64,000 nt of DNA from Amorphochlora amoebiformis (Eukaryota; Cercozoa; Chlorarachniophyceae). The stretch spans positions 1 to 64,000 of the forward strand of contig BAAHQB010000333.1 of NCBI GenBank assembly GCA_054601695.1, read 5' to 3'. Below, one piece after another: positions 1 through 15,686 of the stretch (position 1 is the stretch's first letter; each line of letters opens with the position of its first letter). Both the position numbers and the translations under genes were made by a program. The notes beneath the pieces are model-generated. The model did no database searches. It worked only from the letters and a program-made list of their open reading frames with translations, and was not told the origin of the DNA.

Positions 1-880
1 ATCCTAGTCACCCCATCCATGACCTGGATGCATCTCTCCTGGACATATACACTGAACTACCAACTTACACCGGAGGCCCGTGACCCCGTCGGTTTATAAA
101 ATAAAATCGAGAAGAGTATCAGCAACGATCATCACAAGTTCTGCATACGTCTGACGCACAATACAGCATGACGACAAGCCACAACAGCACCGTCTGCAAG
201 CGTTATATGACCTGAGAGCATGTCGAGAGGCTATACAACCTCCTTCAAAGCGAGAGACCACCACCAGTCCACGCACCTTCCCTTCTCACAAGTCTTCTCC
301 CCCAAGCCTTCTGCAGCGACCGAAGTCCGCCCCGTCACACCCCAAGCGGATGGAGACCTTCACGAGGCTCCATGGTTAATATGTATATGCATACGCCCTT
401 CAACGTCCACGGTTTCGAAGAGATTCGACCGACGCCGACCTCCATTCTGGTCTGCGATGAGACCCCCCGTCACTGCCCGCCAATGCCTGCCATTCTCCTG
501 GAATCCCCGGAATCCTGGAACGCCTTCAGAGCCCCATGTCACAACCTGAACCACCACAGTACACGTGTCAAGCCCTTTAAAGACGCCCCGGCAGCGCGAC
601 AACGCAACAGCTATCCGTTTCGCGACACACACTGGCAAGAAGCGAGCCTGCCTGCAAGACCGACATCCTGCGACGGTTCCCCCCTGATGAGTCCCCACCA
701 TAAGAGGGCCGAAACTGTCGTTCGCAAGAACGTTGGTCGGGTGCAGGTAAGCCCCACACACACATTGTATGTATATATATTTATTTGTTTGTGCATATTG
801 TGTATGGTTTATGTTTATATATATATATTATATTATATATATTATATATATATATATATATATATGTTTTCATATATATA

Positions 881-920
<40 letters not shown>

Positions 921-1195
921 CATATTTCCATATATATATATTGTACATTCATTTATATATATTGTATATGCATGTGTTTGTGAAATTACTTTGGTGTTCA
1001 ACTAACTTGCTCTACATGGATAGCTCCAACTCATTAGGAGTCCCCGAACCTAACAATACATCGAGCGATTGGCGCCGTCATGATGGGTCAAGTCCCGAGC
1101 CCTTAGCGCCTTCCAACCTGAGCATCAAGATTGTATATTGAGATGGCTATATGGCACAAGAGGTGTACGAATATGGTTGGGTTTCCCTAACCCTA
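1..1195 (+). repeat. Subtelomeric unit 1
   Basis: Class A (TTTATAAA, six C, CAACAGC). Decayed-telomere linker. The window opens exactly at the unit boundary. Confidence 0.95.
95..101 (+). promoter_or_regulatory. TATA-like box repeated in every subtelomeric unit
   Basis: TATAAAATAAAA follows the GC-rich stretch CCCCGTCGG and is kept in all sixteen units at the same offset (about 95 bp into the unit; TATATAAAATA in class B). It lies about 125 bp before the first ATG of the long + strand reading frame. The motif is seen; promoter activity is inferred. Confidence 0.35.
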
Positions 1196-2080
1196 ATCCT
1201 AGTCACCCCATCCATGACCTGGATGCATCTCTCCTGGACATATACACTGAACTACCAACTTACACCGGAGGCCCGTGACCCCGTCGGTATATAAAATAAA
1301 ATCGAGAAGAGTATCAGCAACGATCATCACAAGTTCTGCATACGTCTGACGCACAATACAGCATGACGACAAGCCACAACAGCACCGTCTGCAAGCGTTA
1401 TATGACCTGAGAGCATGTCGAGAGGCTATACAACCTCCTTCAAAGCGAGAGACCACCACCAGTCCACGCACCTTCCCTTCTCACAAGTCTTCTCCCCCAA
1501 GCCTTCTGCAGCGACCGAAGTCCGCCCCGTCACACCCCAAGCGGATGGAGACCTTCACGAGGCTCCATGGTTTATGTATATGCATACGCCCTTCAACGTC
1601 CACGGTTTCGAAGAGATTCGACCGACGCCGACCTCCATTCTGGTCTGCGATGAGACCCCCCCGTCACTGCCCGCCAATGCCTGCCATTCTCCTGGAATCC
1701 CCGGAATCCTGGAACGCCTTCAGAGCCCCATGTCACAACCTGAACCACCACAGTACACGTGTCAAGCCCTTTAAAGACGCCCCGGCAGCGCGACAACGCA
1801 ACATCTATCCGTTTCGCGACACACACTGGCAAGAAGCGAGCCTGCCTGCAAGACCGACATCCTGCGACGGTTCCCCCCTGATGAGTCCCCACCATAAGAG
1901 GGCCGAAACTGTCGTTCGCAAGAACGTTGGTCGGGTGCAGGTAAGCCCCACACACACATTGTATGTATATATATTTATTTGTTTGTGCATATTGTGTATG
2001 GTTTATGTTTATATATATATATTATATTATATATATTATATATATATATATATATATATGTTTTCATATATATAATTAAT

Positions 2081-2118
<38 letters not shown>

Positions 2119-2484
2119 CATATTTCCATATATATATATTGTACATTCATTTATATATATTGTATATGCATGTGTTTGTGAAATTACTTTGGTGTTCAAC
2201 TAACTTGCTCTACATGGATAGCTCCAACTCATTAGGAGTCCCCGAACCTAACCCTAACCCTAACCCTAACCCTAACCCTAACCCTAACCCTAACCCTAAC
2301 CCTAACCCTAACCCTAACCCTAACCCTAACCCTAACCCTAACCCTAACCCTAACCCTAACCCTAACCCTAACCCTAACCCTAACCCTAACCCTAACCCTA
2401 ACCCTAACCCTAACCCTAACCCTAACCCTAACCCTAACCCTAACCCTAACCCTAACCCTAACCCTAACCCTAACCCTAACCCTA
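1196..2484 (+). repeat. Subtelomeric unit 2
   Basis: Class B (TATATAAA, seven C, CAACATC). Longest unit: its linker is replaced by about 240 bp of uninterrupted CCCTAA. It also has a private short deletion after the CCATGG site at about 1566. Confidence 0.95.
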
Positions 2485-2486
2485 AT
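2244..2486 (+). repeat. Interstitial telomeric array (CCCTAA)n in unit 2
   Basis: About 40 uninterrupted CCCTAA copies replace the usual linker between CCCCGAA and ATCCTAG. Homogeneity suggests it is young or recently copied. Confidence 0.97.
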
Positions 2487-3319
2487 CCTAGTCACCCCAT
2501 CCATGACCTGGATGCATCTCTCCTGGACATATACACTGAACTACCAACTTACACCGGAGGCCCGTGACCCCGTCGGTTTATAAAATAAAATCGAGAAGAG
2601 TATCAGCAACGATCATCACAAGTTCTGCATACGTCTGACGCACAATACAGCATGACGACAAGCCACAACAGCACCGTCTGCAAGCGTTATATGACCTGAG
2701 AGCATGTCGAGAGGCTATACAACCTCCTTCAAAGCGAGAGACCACCACCAGTCCACGCACCTTCCCTTCTCACAAGTCTTCTCCCCCAAGCCTTCTGCAG
2801 CGACCGAAGTCCGCCCCGTCACACCCCAAGCGGATGGAGACCTTCACGAGGCTCCATGGTTAATATGTATATGCATACGCCCTTCAACGTCCACGGTTTC
2901 GAAGAGATTCGACCGACGCCGACCTCCATTCTGGTCTGCGATGAGACCCCCCGTCACTGCCCGCCAATGCCTGCCATTCTCCTGGAATCCCCGGAATCCT
3001 GGAACGCCTTCAGAGCCCCATGTCACAACCTGAACCACCACAGTACACGTGTCAAGCCCTTTAAAGACGCCCCGGCAGCGCGACAACGCAACAGCTATCC
3101 GTTTCGCGACACACACTGGCAAGAAGCGAGCCTGCCTGCAAGACCGACATCCTGCGACGGTTCCCCCCTGATGAGTCCCCACCATAAGAGGGCCGAAACT
3201 GTCGTTCGCAAGAACGTTGGTCGGGTGCAGGTAAGCCCCACACACACATTGTATGTATATATATTTATTTGTTTGTGCATATTGTGTATGGTTTATGTTT
3301 ATATATATATATTATATTA

Positions 3320-3407
<88 letters not shown>

Positions 3408-3682
3408 CATATTTCCATATATATATATTGTACATTCATTTATATATATTGTATATGCATGTGTTTGTGAAATTACTTTGGTGTTCAACTAACTTGCTCT
3501 ACATGGATAGCTCCAACTCATTAGGAGTCCCCGAACCTAACAATACATCGAGCGATTGGCGCCGTCATGATGGGTCAAGTCCCGAGCCCTTAGCGCCTTC
3601 CAACCTGAGCATCAAGATTGTATATTGAGATGGCTATATGGCACAAGAGGTGTACGAATATGGTTGGGTTTCCCTAACCCTA
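2485..3682 (+). repeat. Subtelomeric unit 3
   Basis: Class A. Decayed-telomere linker; the AT block lacks the TTTTC interruption found in most copies and reads TTTCC there. Confidence 0.95.
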
Positions 3683-4525
3683 ATCCTAGTCACCCCATCC
3701 ATGACCTGGATGCATCTCTCCTGGACATATACACTGAACTACCAACTTACACCGGAGGCCCGTGACCCCGTCGGTATATAAAATAAAATCGAGAAGAGTA
3801 TCAGCAACGATCATCACAAGTTCTGCATACGTCTGACGCACAATACAGCATGACGACAAGCCACAACAGCACCGTCTGCAAGCGTTATATGACCTGAGAG
3901 CATGTCGAGAGGCTATACAACCTCCTTCAAAGCGAGAGACCACCACCAGTCCACGCACCTTCCCTTCTCACAAGTCTTCTCCCCCAAGCCTTCTGCAGCG
4001 ACCGAAGTCCGCCCCGTCACACCCCAAGCGGATGGAGACCTTCACGAGGCTCCATGGTTAATATGTATATGCATACGCCCTTCAACGTCCACGGTTTCGA
4101 AGAGATTCGACCGACGCCGACCTCCATTCTGGTCTGCGATGAGACCCCCCCGTCACTGCCCGCCAATGCCTGCCATTCTCCTGGAATCCCCGGAATCCTG
4201 GAACGCCTTCAGAGCCCCATGTCACAACCTGAACCACCACAGTACACGTGTCAAGCCCTTTAAAGACGCCCCGGCAGCGCGACAACGCAACATCTATCCG
4301 TTTCGCGACACACACTGGCAAGAAGCGAGCCTGCCTGCAAGACCGACATCCTGCGACGGTTCCCCCCTGATGAGTCCCCACCATAAGAGGGCCGAAACTG
4401 TCGTTCGCAAGAACGTTGGTCGGGTGCAGGTAAGCCCCACACACACATTGTATGTATATATATTTATTTGTTTGTGCATATTGTGTATGGTTTATGTTTA
4501 TATATATATATTATATTATATTATA

Positions 4526-4567
<42 letters not shown>

Positions 4568-4577
4568 TAATATATAT

Positions 4578-4611
<34 letters not shown>

Positions 4612-4888
4612 TTCATATTTCCATATATATATATTGTACATTCATTTATATATATTGTATATGCATGTGTTTGTGAAATTACTTTGGTGTTCAACTAACT
4701 TGCTCTACATGGATAGCTCCAACTCATTAGGAGTCCCCGAACCTAACAATACATCGAGCGATTGGCGCCGTCATGATGGGTCAAGTCCCGAGCCCTTAGC
4801 GCCTTCCAACCTGAGCATCAAGATTGTATATTGAGATGGCTATATGGCACAAGAGGTGTACGAATATGGTTGGGTTTCCCTAACCCTA
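3683..4888 (+). repeat. Subtelomeric unit 4
   Basis: Class B. Decayed-telomere linker; the AT block contains repeated TATAAT interruptions not seen in its neighbours. Confidence 0.95.
3902..4746 (+). CDS. Hypothetical spliced ORF of the subtelomeric unit (unit 4 shown)
   Basis: I do not recognise this protein. In seven-C units an open frame starts at MSRGYTTSF and runs 176 codons (3902-4429 in unit 4) to CAG|GTAAGC, a consensus 5' splice site. A CTAAC branch-like motif and a TAG acceptor follow (4716). Joining 4717-4746 adds nine codons and stops at the first CCTAA of the linker, giving about 185 residues. The sequence is basic and rich in Pro, Ser, Arg and His, with no signal peptide or membrane span. 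Six-C units frameshift in the middle. Equivalent frames recur in units 2, 5, 7, 9 and 11-14. It could be a spliced non-coding RNA instead, or not transcribed at all. Confidence 0.22.
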
Positions 4889-5724
4889 ATCCTAGTCACC
4901 CCATCCATGACCTGGATGCATCTCTCCTGGACATATACACTGAACTACCAACTTACACCGGAGGCCCGTGACCCCGTCGGTATATAAAATAAAATCGAGA
5001 AGAGTATCAGCAACGATCATCACAAGTTCTGCATACGTCTGACGCACAATACAGCATGACGACAAGCCACAACAGCACCGTCTGCAAGCGTTATATGACC
5101 TGAGAGCATGTCGAGAGGCTATACAACCTCCTTCAAAGCGAGAGACCACCACCAGTCCACGCACCTTCCCTTCTCACAAGTCTTCTCCCCCAAGCCTTCT
5201 GCAGCGACCGAAGTCCGCCCCGTCACACCCCAAGCGGATGGAGACCTTCACGAGGCTCCATGGTTAATATGTATATGCATACGCCCTTCAACGTCCACGG
5301 TTTCGAAGAGATTCGACCGACGCCGACCTCCATTCTGGTCTGCGATGAGACCCCCCCGTCACTGCCCGCCAATGCCTGCCATTCTCCTGGAATCCCCGGA
5401 ATCCTGGAACGCCTTCAGAGCCCCATGTCACAACCTGAACCACCACAGTACACGTGTCAAGCCCTTTAAAGACGCCCCGGCAGCGCGACAACGCAACATC
5501 TATCCGTTTCGCGACACACACTGGCAAGAAGCGAGCCTGCCTGCAAGACCGACATCCTGCGACGGTTCCCCCCTGATGAGTCCCCACCATAAGAGGGCCG
5601 AAACTGTCGTTCGCAAGAACGTTGGTCGGGTGCAGGTAAGCCCCACACACACATTGTATGTATATATATTTATTTGTTTGTGCATATTGTGTATGGTTTA
5701 TGTTTATATATATATATTATATTA

Positions 5725-5758
<34 letters not shown>

Positions 5759-5769
5759 TTTTTTATATA

Positions 5770-5813
<44 letters not shown>

Positions 5814-6088
5814 CATATTTCCATATATATATATTGTACATTCATTTATATATATTGTATATGCATGTGTTTGTGAAATTACTTTGGTGTTCAACTAACT
5901 TGCTCTACATGGATAGCTCCAACTCATTAGGAGTCCCCGAACCTAACAATACATCGAGCGAGTGGCGCCGTCATGATGGGACCAGTCCCGAGCCCTTAAC
6001 GCCTTCCAACCTGAGCATCAAGACTGAATAACCCGATCGCTATATGGCACAAGAGGTGTACGAATATGGTTCGCTTTCCCTAACCCTA
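4889..6088 (+). repeat. Subtelomeric unit 5
   Basis: Class B, directly following another class B unit. Its linker (5940-6088) carries several substitutions shared with no other copy, including an AATAACCCGATCGC stretch. Confidence 0.95.
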
Positions 6089-6923
6089 ATCCTAGTCACC
6101 CCATCCATGACCTGGATGCATCTCTCCTGGACATATACACTGAACTACCAACTTACACCGGAGGCCCGTGACCCCGTCGGTTTATAAAATAAAATCGAGA
6201 AGAGTATCAGCAACGATCATCACAAGTTCTGCATACGTCTGACGCACAATACAGCATGACGACAAGCCACAACAGCACCGTCTGCAAGCGTTATATGACC
6301 TGAGAGCATGTCGAGAGGCTATACAACCTCCTTCAAAGCGAGAGACCACCACCAGTCCACGCACCTTCCCTTCTCACAAGTCTTCTCCCCCAAGCCTTCT
6401 GCAGCGACCGAAGTCCGCCCCGTCACACCCCAAGCGGATGGAGACCTTCACGAGGCTCCATGGTTAATATGTATATGCATACGCCCTTCAACGTCCACGG
6501 TTTCGAAGAGATTCGACCGACGCCGACCTCCATTCTGGTCTGCGATGAGACCCCCCGTCACTGCCCGCCAATGCCTGCCATTCTCCTGGAATCCCCGGAA
6601 TCCTGGAACGCCTTCAGAGCCCCATGTCACAACCTGAACCACCACAGTACACGTGTCAAGCCCTTTAAAGACGCCCCGGCAGCGCGACAACGCAACAGCT
6701 ATCCGTTTCGCGACACACACTGGCAAGAAGCGAGCCTGCCTGCAAGACCGACATCCTGCGACGGTTCCCCCCTGATGAGTCCCCACCATAAGAGGGCCGA
6801 AACTGTCGTTCGCAAGAACGTTGGTCGGGTGCAGGTAAGCCCCACACACACATTGTATGTATATATATTTATTTGTTTGTGCATATTGTGTATGGTTTAT
6901 GTTTATATATATATATTATATTA

Positions 6924-6959
<36 letters not shown>

Positions 6960-6974
6960 TTTCATATATATATA

Positions 6975-7012
<38 letters not shown>

Positions 7013-7287
7013 CATATTTCCATATATATATATTGTACATTCATTTATATATATTGTATATGCATGTGTTTGTGAAATTACTTTGGTGTTCAACTAACTT
7101 GCTCTACATGGATAGCTCCAACTCATTAGGAGTCCCCGAACCTAACAATACATCGAGCGATTGGCGCCGTCATGATGGGTCAAGTCCCGAGCCCTTAGCG
7201 CCTTCCAACCTGAGCATCAAGATTGTATATTGAGATGGCTATATGGCACAAGAGGTGTACGAATATGGTTGGGTTTCCCTAACCCTA
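6089..7287 (+). repeat. Subtelomeric unit 6
   Basis: Class A. Standard decayed-telomere linker. Confidence 0.95.
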
Positions 7288-8103
7288 ATCCTAGTCACCC
7301 CATCCATGACCTGGATGCATCTCTCCTGGACATATACACTGAACTACCAACTTACACCGGAGGCCCGTGACCCCGTCGGTATATAAAATAAAATCGAGAA
7401 GAGTATCAGCAACGATCATCACAAGTTCTGCATACGTCTGACGCACAATACAGCATGACGACAAGCCACAACAGCACCGTCTGCAAGCGTTATATGACCT
7501 GAGAGCATGTCGAGAGGCTATACAACCTCCTTCAAAGCGAGAGACCACCACCAGTCCACGCACCTTCCCTTCTCACAAGTCTTCTCCCCCAAGCCTTCTG
7601 CAGCGACCGAAGTCCGCCCCGTCACACCCCAAGCGGATGGAGACCTTCACGAGGCTCCATGGTTAATATGTATATGCATACGCCCTTCAACGTCCACGGT
7701 TTCGAAGAGATTCGACCGACGCCGACCTCCATTCTGGTCTGCGATGAGACCCCCCCGTCACTGCCCGCCAATGCCTGCCATTCTCCTGGAATCCCCGGAA
7801 TCCTGGAACGCCTTCAGAGCCCCATGTCACAACCTGAACCACCACAGTACACGTGTCAAGCCCTTTAAAGACGCCCCGGCAGCGCGACAACGCAACATCT
7901 ATCCGTTTCGCGACACACACTGGCAAGAAGCGAGCCTGCCTGCAAGACCGACATCCTGCGACGGTTCCCCCCTGATGAGTCCCCACCATAAGAGGGCCGA
8001 AACTGTCGTTCGCAAGAACGTTGGTCGGGTGCAGGTAAGCCCCACACACACATTGTATGTATATATATTTATTTGTTTGTGCATATTGTGTATGGTTTAT
8101 GTT

Positions 8104-8157
<54 letters not shown>

Positions 8158-8171
8158 TTCATATATATATA

Positions 8172-8219
<48 letters not shown>

Positions 8220-8506
8220 CATATTTCCATATATATATATTGTACATTCATTTATATATATTGTATATGCATGTGTTTGTGAAATTACTTTGGTGTTCAA
8301 CTAACTTGCTCTACATGGATAGCTCCAACTCATTAGGAGTCCCCGAACCTAACCCTAACCCTACATCAGCTGACTTGACCCTAACCCTAACCCTAACCCT
8401 AACCCTAACCCTAACCCTTAACCCTTCCAACCTAAGCCTAAGATTGAATATTGAGATGGCTATATGCACCCTAACCGTAACGAATAGTTGCGTAACCCTA
8501 ACCCTA
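7288..8506 (+). repeat. Subtelomeric unit 7
   Basis: Class B. Its linker is a hybrid of intact CCCTAA repeats and the decayed linker sequence (listed separately). Confidence 0.95.
8345..8506 (+). repeat. Hybrid telomeric/decayed linker in unit 7
   Basis: Alternates intact CCCTAA blocks (about 8379-8418) with segments collinear to the common linker, such as CTTCCAACCTAAGCC and GATGGCTATATG. It looks intermediate between the pure telomeric linkers of units 2 and 16 and the diverged linkers elsewhere. Confidence 0.85.
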
Positions 8507-9334
8507 ATCCTAGTCACCCCATCCATGACCTGGATGCATCTCTCCTGGACATATACACTGAACTACCAACTTACACCGGAGGCCCGTGACCCCGTCGGTT
8601 TATAAAATAAAATCGAGAAGAGTATCAGCAACGATCATCACAAGTTCTGCATACGTCTGACGCACAATACAGCATGACGACAAGCCACAACAGCACCGTC
8701 TGCAAGCGTTATATGACCTGAGAGCATGTCGAGAGGCTATACAACCTCCTTCAAAGCGAGAGACCACCACCAGTCCACGCACCTTCCCTTCTCACAAGTC
8801 TTCTCCCCCAAGCCTTCTGCAGCGACCGAAGTCCGCCCCGTCACACCCCAAGCGGATGGAGACCTTCACGAGGCTCCATGGTTAATATGTATATGCATAC
8901 GCCCTTCAACGTCCACGGTTTCGAAGAGATTCGACCGACGCCGACCTCCATTCTGGTCTGCGATGAGACCCCCCGTCACTGCCCGCCAATGCCTGCCATT
9001 CTCCTGGAATCCCCGGAATCCTGGAACGCCTTCAGAGCCCCATGTCACAACCTGAACCACCACAGTACACGTGTCAAGCCCTTTAAAGACGCCCCGGCAG
9101 CGCGACAACGCAACAGCTATCCGTTTCGCGACACACACTGGCAAGAAGCGAGCCTGCCTGCAAGACCGACATCCTGCGACGGTTCCCCCCTGATGAGTCC
9201 CCACCATAAGAGGGCCGAAACTGTCGTTCGCAAGAACGTTGGTCGGGTGCAGGTAAGCCCCACACACACATTGTATGTATATATATTTATTTGTTTGTGC
9301 ATATTGTGTATGGTTTATGTTTATATATATATAT

Positions 9335-9375
<41 letters not shown>

Positions 9376-9385
9376 TTCATATATA

Positions 9386-9427
<42 letters not shown>

Positions 9428-9702
9428 CATATTTCCATATATATATATTGTACATTCATTTATATATATTGTATATGCATGTGTTTGTGAAATTACTTTG
9501 GTGTTCAACTAACTTGCTCTACATGGATAGCTCCAACTCATTAGGAGTCCCCGAACCTAACAATACATCGAGCGATTGGCGCCGTCATGATGGGTCAAGT
9601 CCCGAGCCCTTAGCGCCTTCCAACCTGAGCATCAAGATTGTATATTGAGATGGCTATATGGCACAAGAGGTGTACGAATATGGTTGGGTTTCCCTAACCC
9701 TA
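8507..9702 (+). repeat. Subtelomeric unit 8
   Basis: Class A. Standard linker. Confidence 0.95.
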
Positions 9703-10575
9703 ATCCTAGTCACCCCATCCATGACCTGGATGCATCTCTCCTGGACATATACACTGAACTACCAACTTACACCGGAGGCCCGTGACCCCGTCGGTTTATA
9801 AAATAAAATCGAGAAGAGTATCAGCAACGATCATCACAAGTTCTGCATACGTCTGACGCACAATACAGCATGACGACAAGCCACAACAGCACCGTCTGCA
9901 AGCGTTATATGACCTGAGAGCATGTCGAGAGGCTATACAACCTCCTTCAAAGCGAGAGACCACCACCAGTCCACGCACCTTCCCTTCTCACAAGTCTTCT
10001 CCCCCAAGCCTTCTGCAGCGACCGAAGTCCGCCCCGTCACACCCCAAGCGGATGGAGACCTTCACGAGGCTCCATGGTTAATATGTATATGCATACGCCC
10101 TTCAACGTCCACGGTTTCGAAGAGATTCGACCGACGCCGACCTCCATTCTGGTCTGCGATGAGACCCCCCCGTCACTGCCCGCCAATGCCTGCCATTCTC
10201 CTGGAATCCCCGGAATCCTGGAACGCCTTCAGAGCCCCATGTCACAACCTGAACCACCACAGTACACGTGTCAAGCCCTTTAAAGACGCCCCGGCAGCGC
10301 GACAACGCAACATCTATCCGTTTCGCGACACACACTGGCAAGAAGCGAGCCTGCCTGCAAGACCGACATCCTGCGACGGTTCCCCCCTGATGAGTCCCCA
10401 CCATAAGAGGGCCGAAACTGTCGTTCGCAAGAACGTTGGTCGGGTGCAGGTAAGCCCCACACACACATTGTATGTATATATATTTATTTGTTTGTGCATA
10501 TTGTGTATGGTTTATGTTTATATATATATATTATATTATATATTATATATATATATATATGTTTTCATATATATA

Positions 10576-10609
<34 letters not shown>

Positions 10610-10887
10610 TTCATATTTCCATATATATATATTGTACATTCATTTATATATATTGTATATGCATGTGTTTGTGAAATTACTTTGGTGTTCAACTAACTTG
10701 CTCTACATGGATAGCTCCAACTCATTAGGAGTCCCCGAACCTAACAAATACATCGAGCGATTGGCGCCGTCATGATGGGTCAAGTCCCGAGCCCTTAGCG
10801 CCTTCCAACCTGAGCATCAAGATTGTATATTGAGATGGCTATATGGCACAAGAGCTGTACGAATATGGTTGGGTTTCCCTAACCCTA
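9703..10887 (+). repeat. Subtelomeric unit 9
   Basis: Recombinant markers: class A TATA box with class B seven-C run and CAACATC. Shortest unit (1185 bp), with the shortest AT block. One extra A in the linker. Confidence 0.95.
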
Positions 10888-11766
10888 ATCCTAGTCACCC
10901 CATCCATGACCTGGATGCATCTCTCCTGGACATATACACTGAACTACCAACTTACACCGGAGGCCCGTGACCCCGTCGGTTTATAAAATAAAATCGAGAA
11001 GAGTATCAGCAACGATCATCACAAGTTCTGCATACGTCTGACGCACAATACAGCATGACGACAAGCCACAACAGCACCGTCTGCAAGCGTTATATGACCT
11101 GAGAGCATGTCGAGAGGCTATACAACCTCCTTCAAAGCGAGAGACCACCACCAGTCCACGCACCTTCCCTTCTCACAAGTCTTCTCCCCCAAGCCTTCTG
11201 CAGCGACCGAAGTCCGCCCCGTCACACCCCAAGCGGATGGAGACCTTCACGAGGCTCCATGGTTAATATGTATATGCATACGCCCTTCAACGTCCACGGT
11301 TTCGAAGAGATTCGACCGACGCCGACCTCCATTCTGGTCTGCGATGAGACCCCCCGTCACTGCCCGCCAATGCCTGCCATTCTCCTGGAATCCCCGGAAT
11401 CCTGGAACGCCTTCAGAGCCCCATGTCACAACCTGAACCACCACAGTACACGTGTCAAGCCCTTTAAAGACGCCCCGGCAGCGCGACAACGCAACAGCTA
11501 TCCGTTTCGCGACACACACTGGCAAGAAGCGAGCCTGCCTGCAAGACCGACATCCTGCGACGGTTCCCCCCTGATGAGTCCCCACCATAAGAGGGCCGAA
11601 ACTGTCGTTCGCAAGAACGTTGGTCGGGTGCAGGTAAGCCCCACACACACATTGTATGTATATATATTTATTTGTTTGTGCATATTGTGTATGGTTTATG
11701 TTTATATATATTATATTATATTATATATATATATATATTATATATATCTATATATATATATATTTT

Positions 11767-11804
<38 letters not shown>

Positions 11805-12079
11805 CATATTTCCATATATATATATTGTACATTCATTTATATATATTGTATATGCATGTGTTTGTGAAATTACTTTGGTGTTCAACTAACTTGCTCTACA
11901 TGGATAGCTCCAACTCATTAGGAGTCCCCGAACCTAACAATACATCGAGCGATTGGCGCCGTCATGATGGGTCAAGTCCCGAGCCCTTAGCGCCTTCCAA
12001 CCTGAGCATCAAGATTGTATATTGAGATGGCTATATGGCACAAGAGGTGTACGAATATGGTTGGGTTTCCCTAACCCTA
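10888..12079 (+). repeat. Subtelomeric unit 10
   Basis: Class A. The AT block has a unique TATCTA and TTTTTATT interruption. Confidence 0.95.
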
Positions 12080-12901
12080 ATCCTAGTCACCCCATCCATG
12101 ACCTGGATGCATCTCTCCTGGACATATACACTGAACTACCAACTTACACCGGAGGCCCGTGACCCCGTCGGTTTATAAAATAAAATCGAGAAGAGTATCA
12201 GCAACGATCATCACAAGTTCTGCATACGTCTGACGCACAATACAGCATGACGACAAGCCACAACAGCACCGTCTGCAAGCGTTATATGACCTGAGAGCAT
12301 GTCGAGAGGCTATACAACCTCCTTCAAAGCGAGAGACCACCACCAGTCCACGCACCTTCCCTTCTCACAAGTCTTCTCCCCCAAGCCTTCTGCAGCGACC
12401 GAAGTCCGCCCCGTCACACCCCAAGCGGATGGAGACCTTCACGAGGCTCCATGGTTAATATGTATATGCATACGCCCTTCAACGTCCACGGTTTCGAAGA
12501 GATTCGACCGACGCCGACCTCCATTCTGGTCTGCGATGAGACCCCCCCGTCACTGCCCGCCAATGCCTGCCATTCTCCTGGAATCCCCGGAATCCTGGAA
12601 CGCCTTCAGAGCCCCATGTCACAACCTGAACCACCACAGTACACGTGTCAAGCCCTTTAAAGACGCCCCGGCAGCGCGACAACGCAACAGCTATCCGTTT
12701 CGCGACACACACTGGCAAGAAGCGAGCCTGCCTGCAAGACCGACATCCTGCGACGGTTCCCCCCTGATGAGTCCCCACCATAAGAGGGCCGAAACTGTCG
12801 TTCGCAAGAACGTTGGTCGGGTGCAGGTAAGCCCCACACACACATTGTATGTATATATATTTATTTGTTTGTGCATATTGTGTATGGTTTATGTTTATAT
12901 A

Positions 12902-12948
<47 letters not shown>

Positions 12949-12951
12949 TTC

Positions 12952-13001
<50 letters not shown>

Positions 13002-13276
13002 CATATTTCCATATATATATATTGTACATTCATTTATATATATTGTATATGCATGTGTTTGTGAAATTACTTTGGTGTTCAACTAACTTGCTCTACATGG
13101 ATAGCTCCAACTCATTAGGAGTCCCCGAACCTAACAATACATCGAGCGATTGGCGCCGTCATGATGGGTCAAGTCCCGAGCCCTTAGCGCCTTCCAACCT
13201 GAGCATCAAGATTGTATATTGAGATGGCTATATGGCACAAGAGGTGTACGAATATGGTTGGGTTTCCCTAACCCTA
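12080..13276 (+). repeat. Subtelomeric unit 11
   Basis: Recombinant markers: class A TATA box and CAACAGC with a seven-C run. First of four consecutive units of this type. Confidence 0.95.

Positions 13277-15686
<2,410 letters not shown>

Noticed and set aside
360-761. - strand frame of 120-133 codons conserved in every subtelomeric unit
   Set aside because: It is the antisense of the conserved GC-rich block, has no recognisable family, and gains its conservation from array homogeneity. The + strand frame ends at a good splice donor and is the better candidate.
769-1141. Open frames of repeated Tyr-Ile in the AT blocks and introns
   Set aside because: They are translations of (TA)n tracts; lengths vary freely between copies and no start or domain is conserved.
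2139-2567. Frames of Asn-Pro, Val-Arg or Leu-Gly repeats over telomeric arrays
   Set aside because: CCCTAA repeats are open in several frames on both strands; this is sequence periodicity, not coding.
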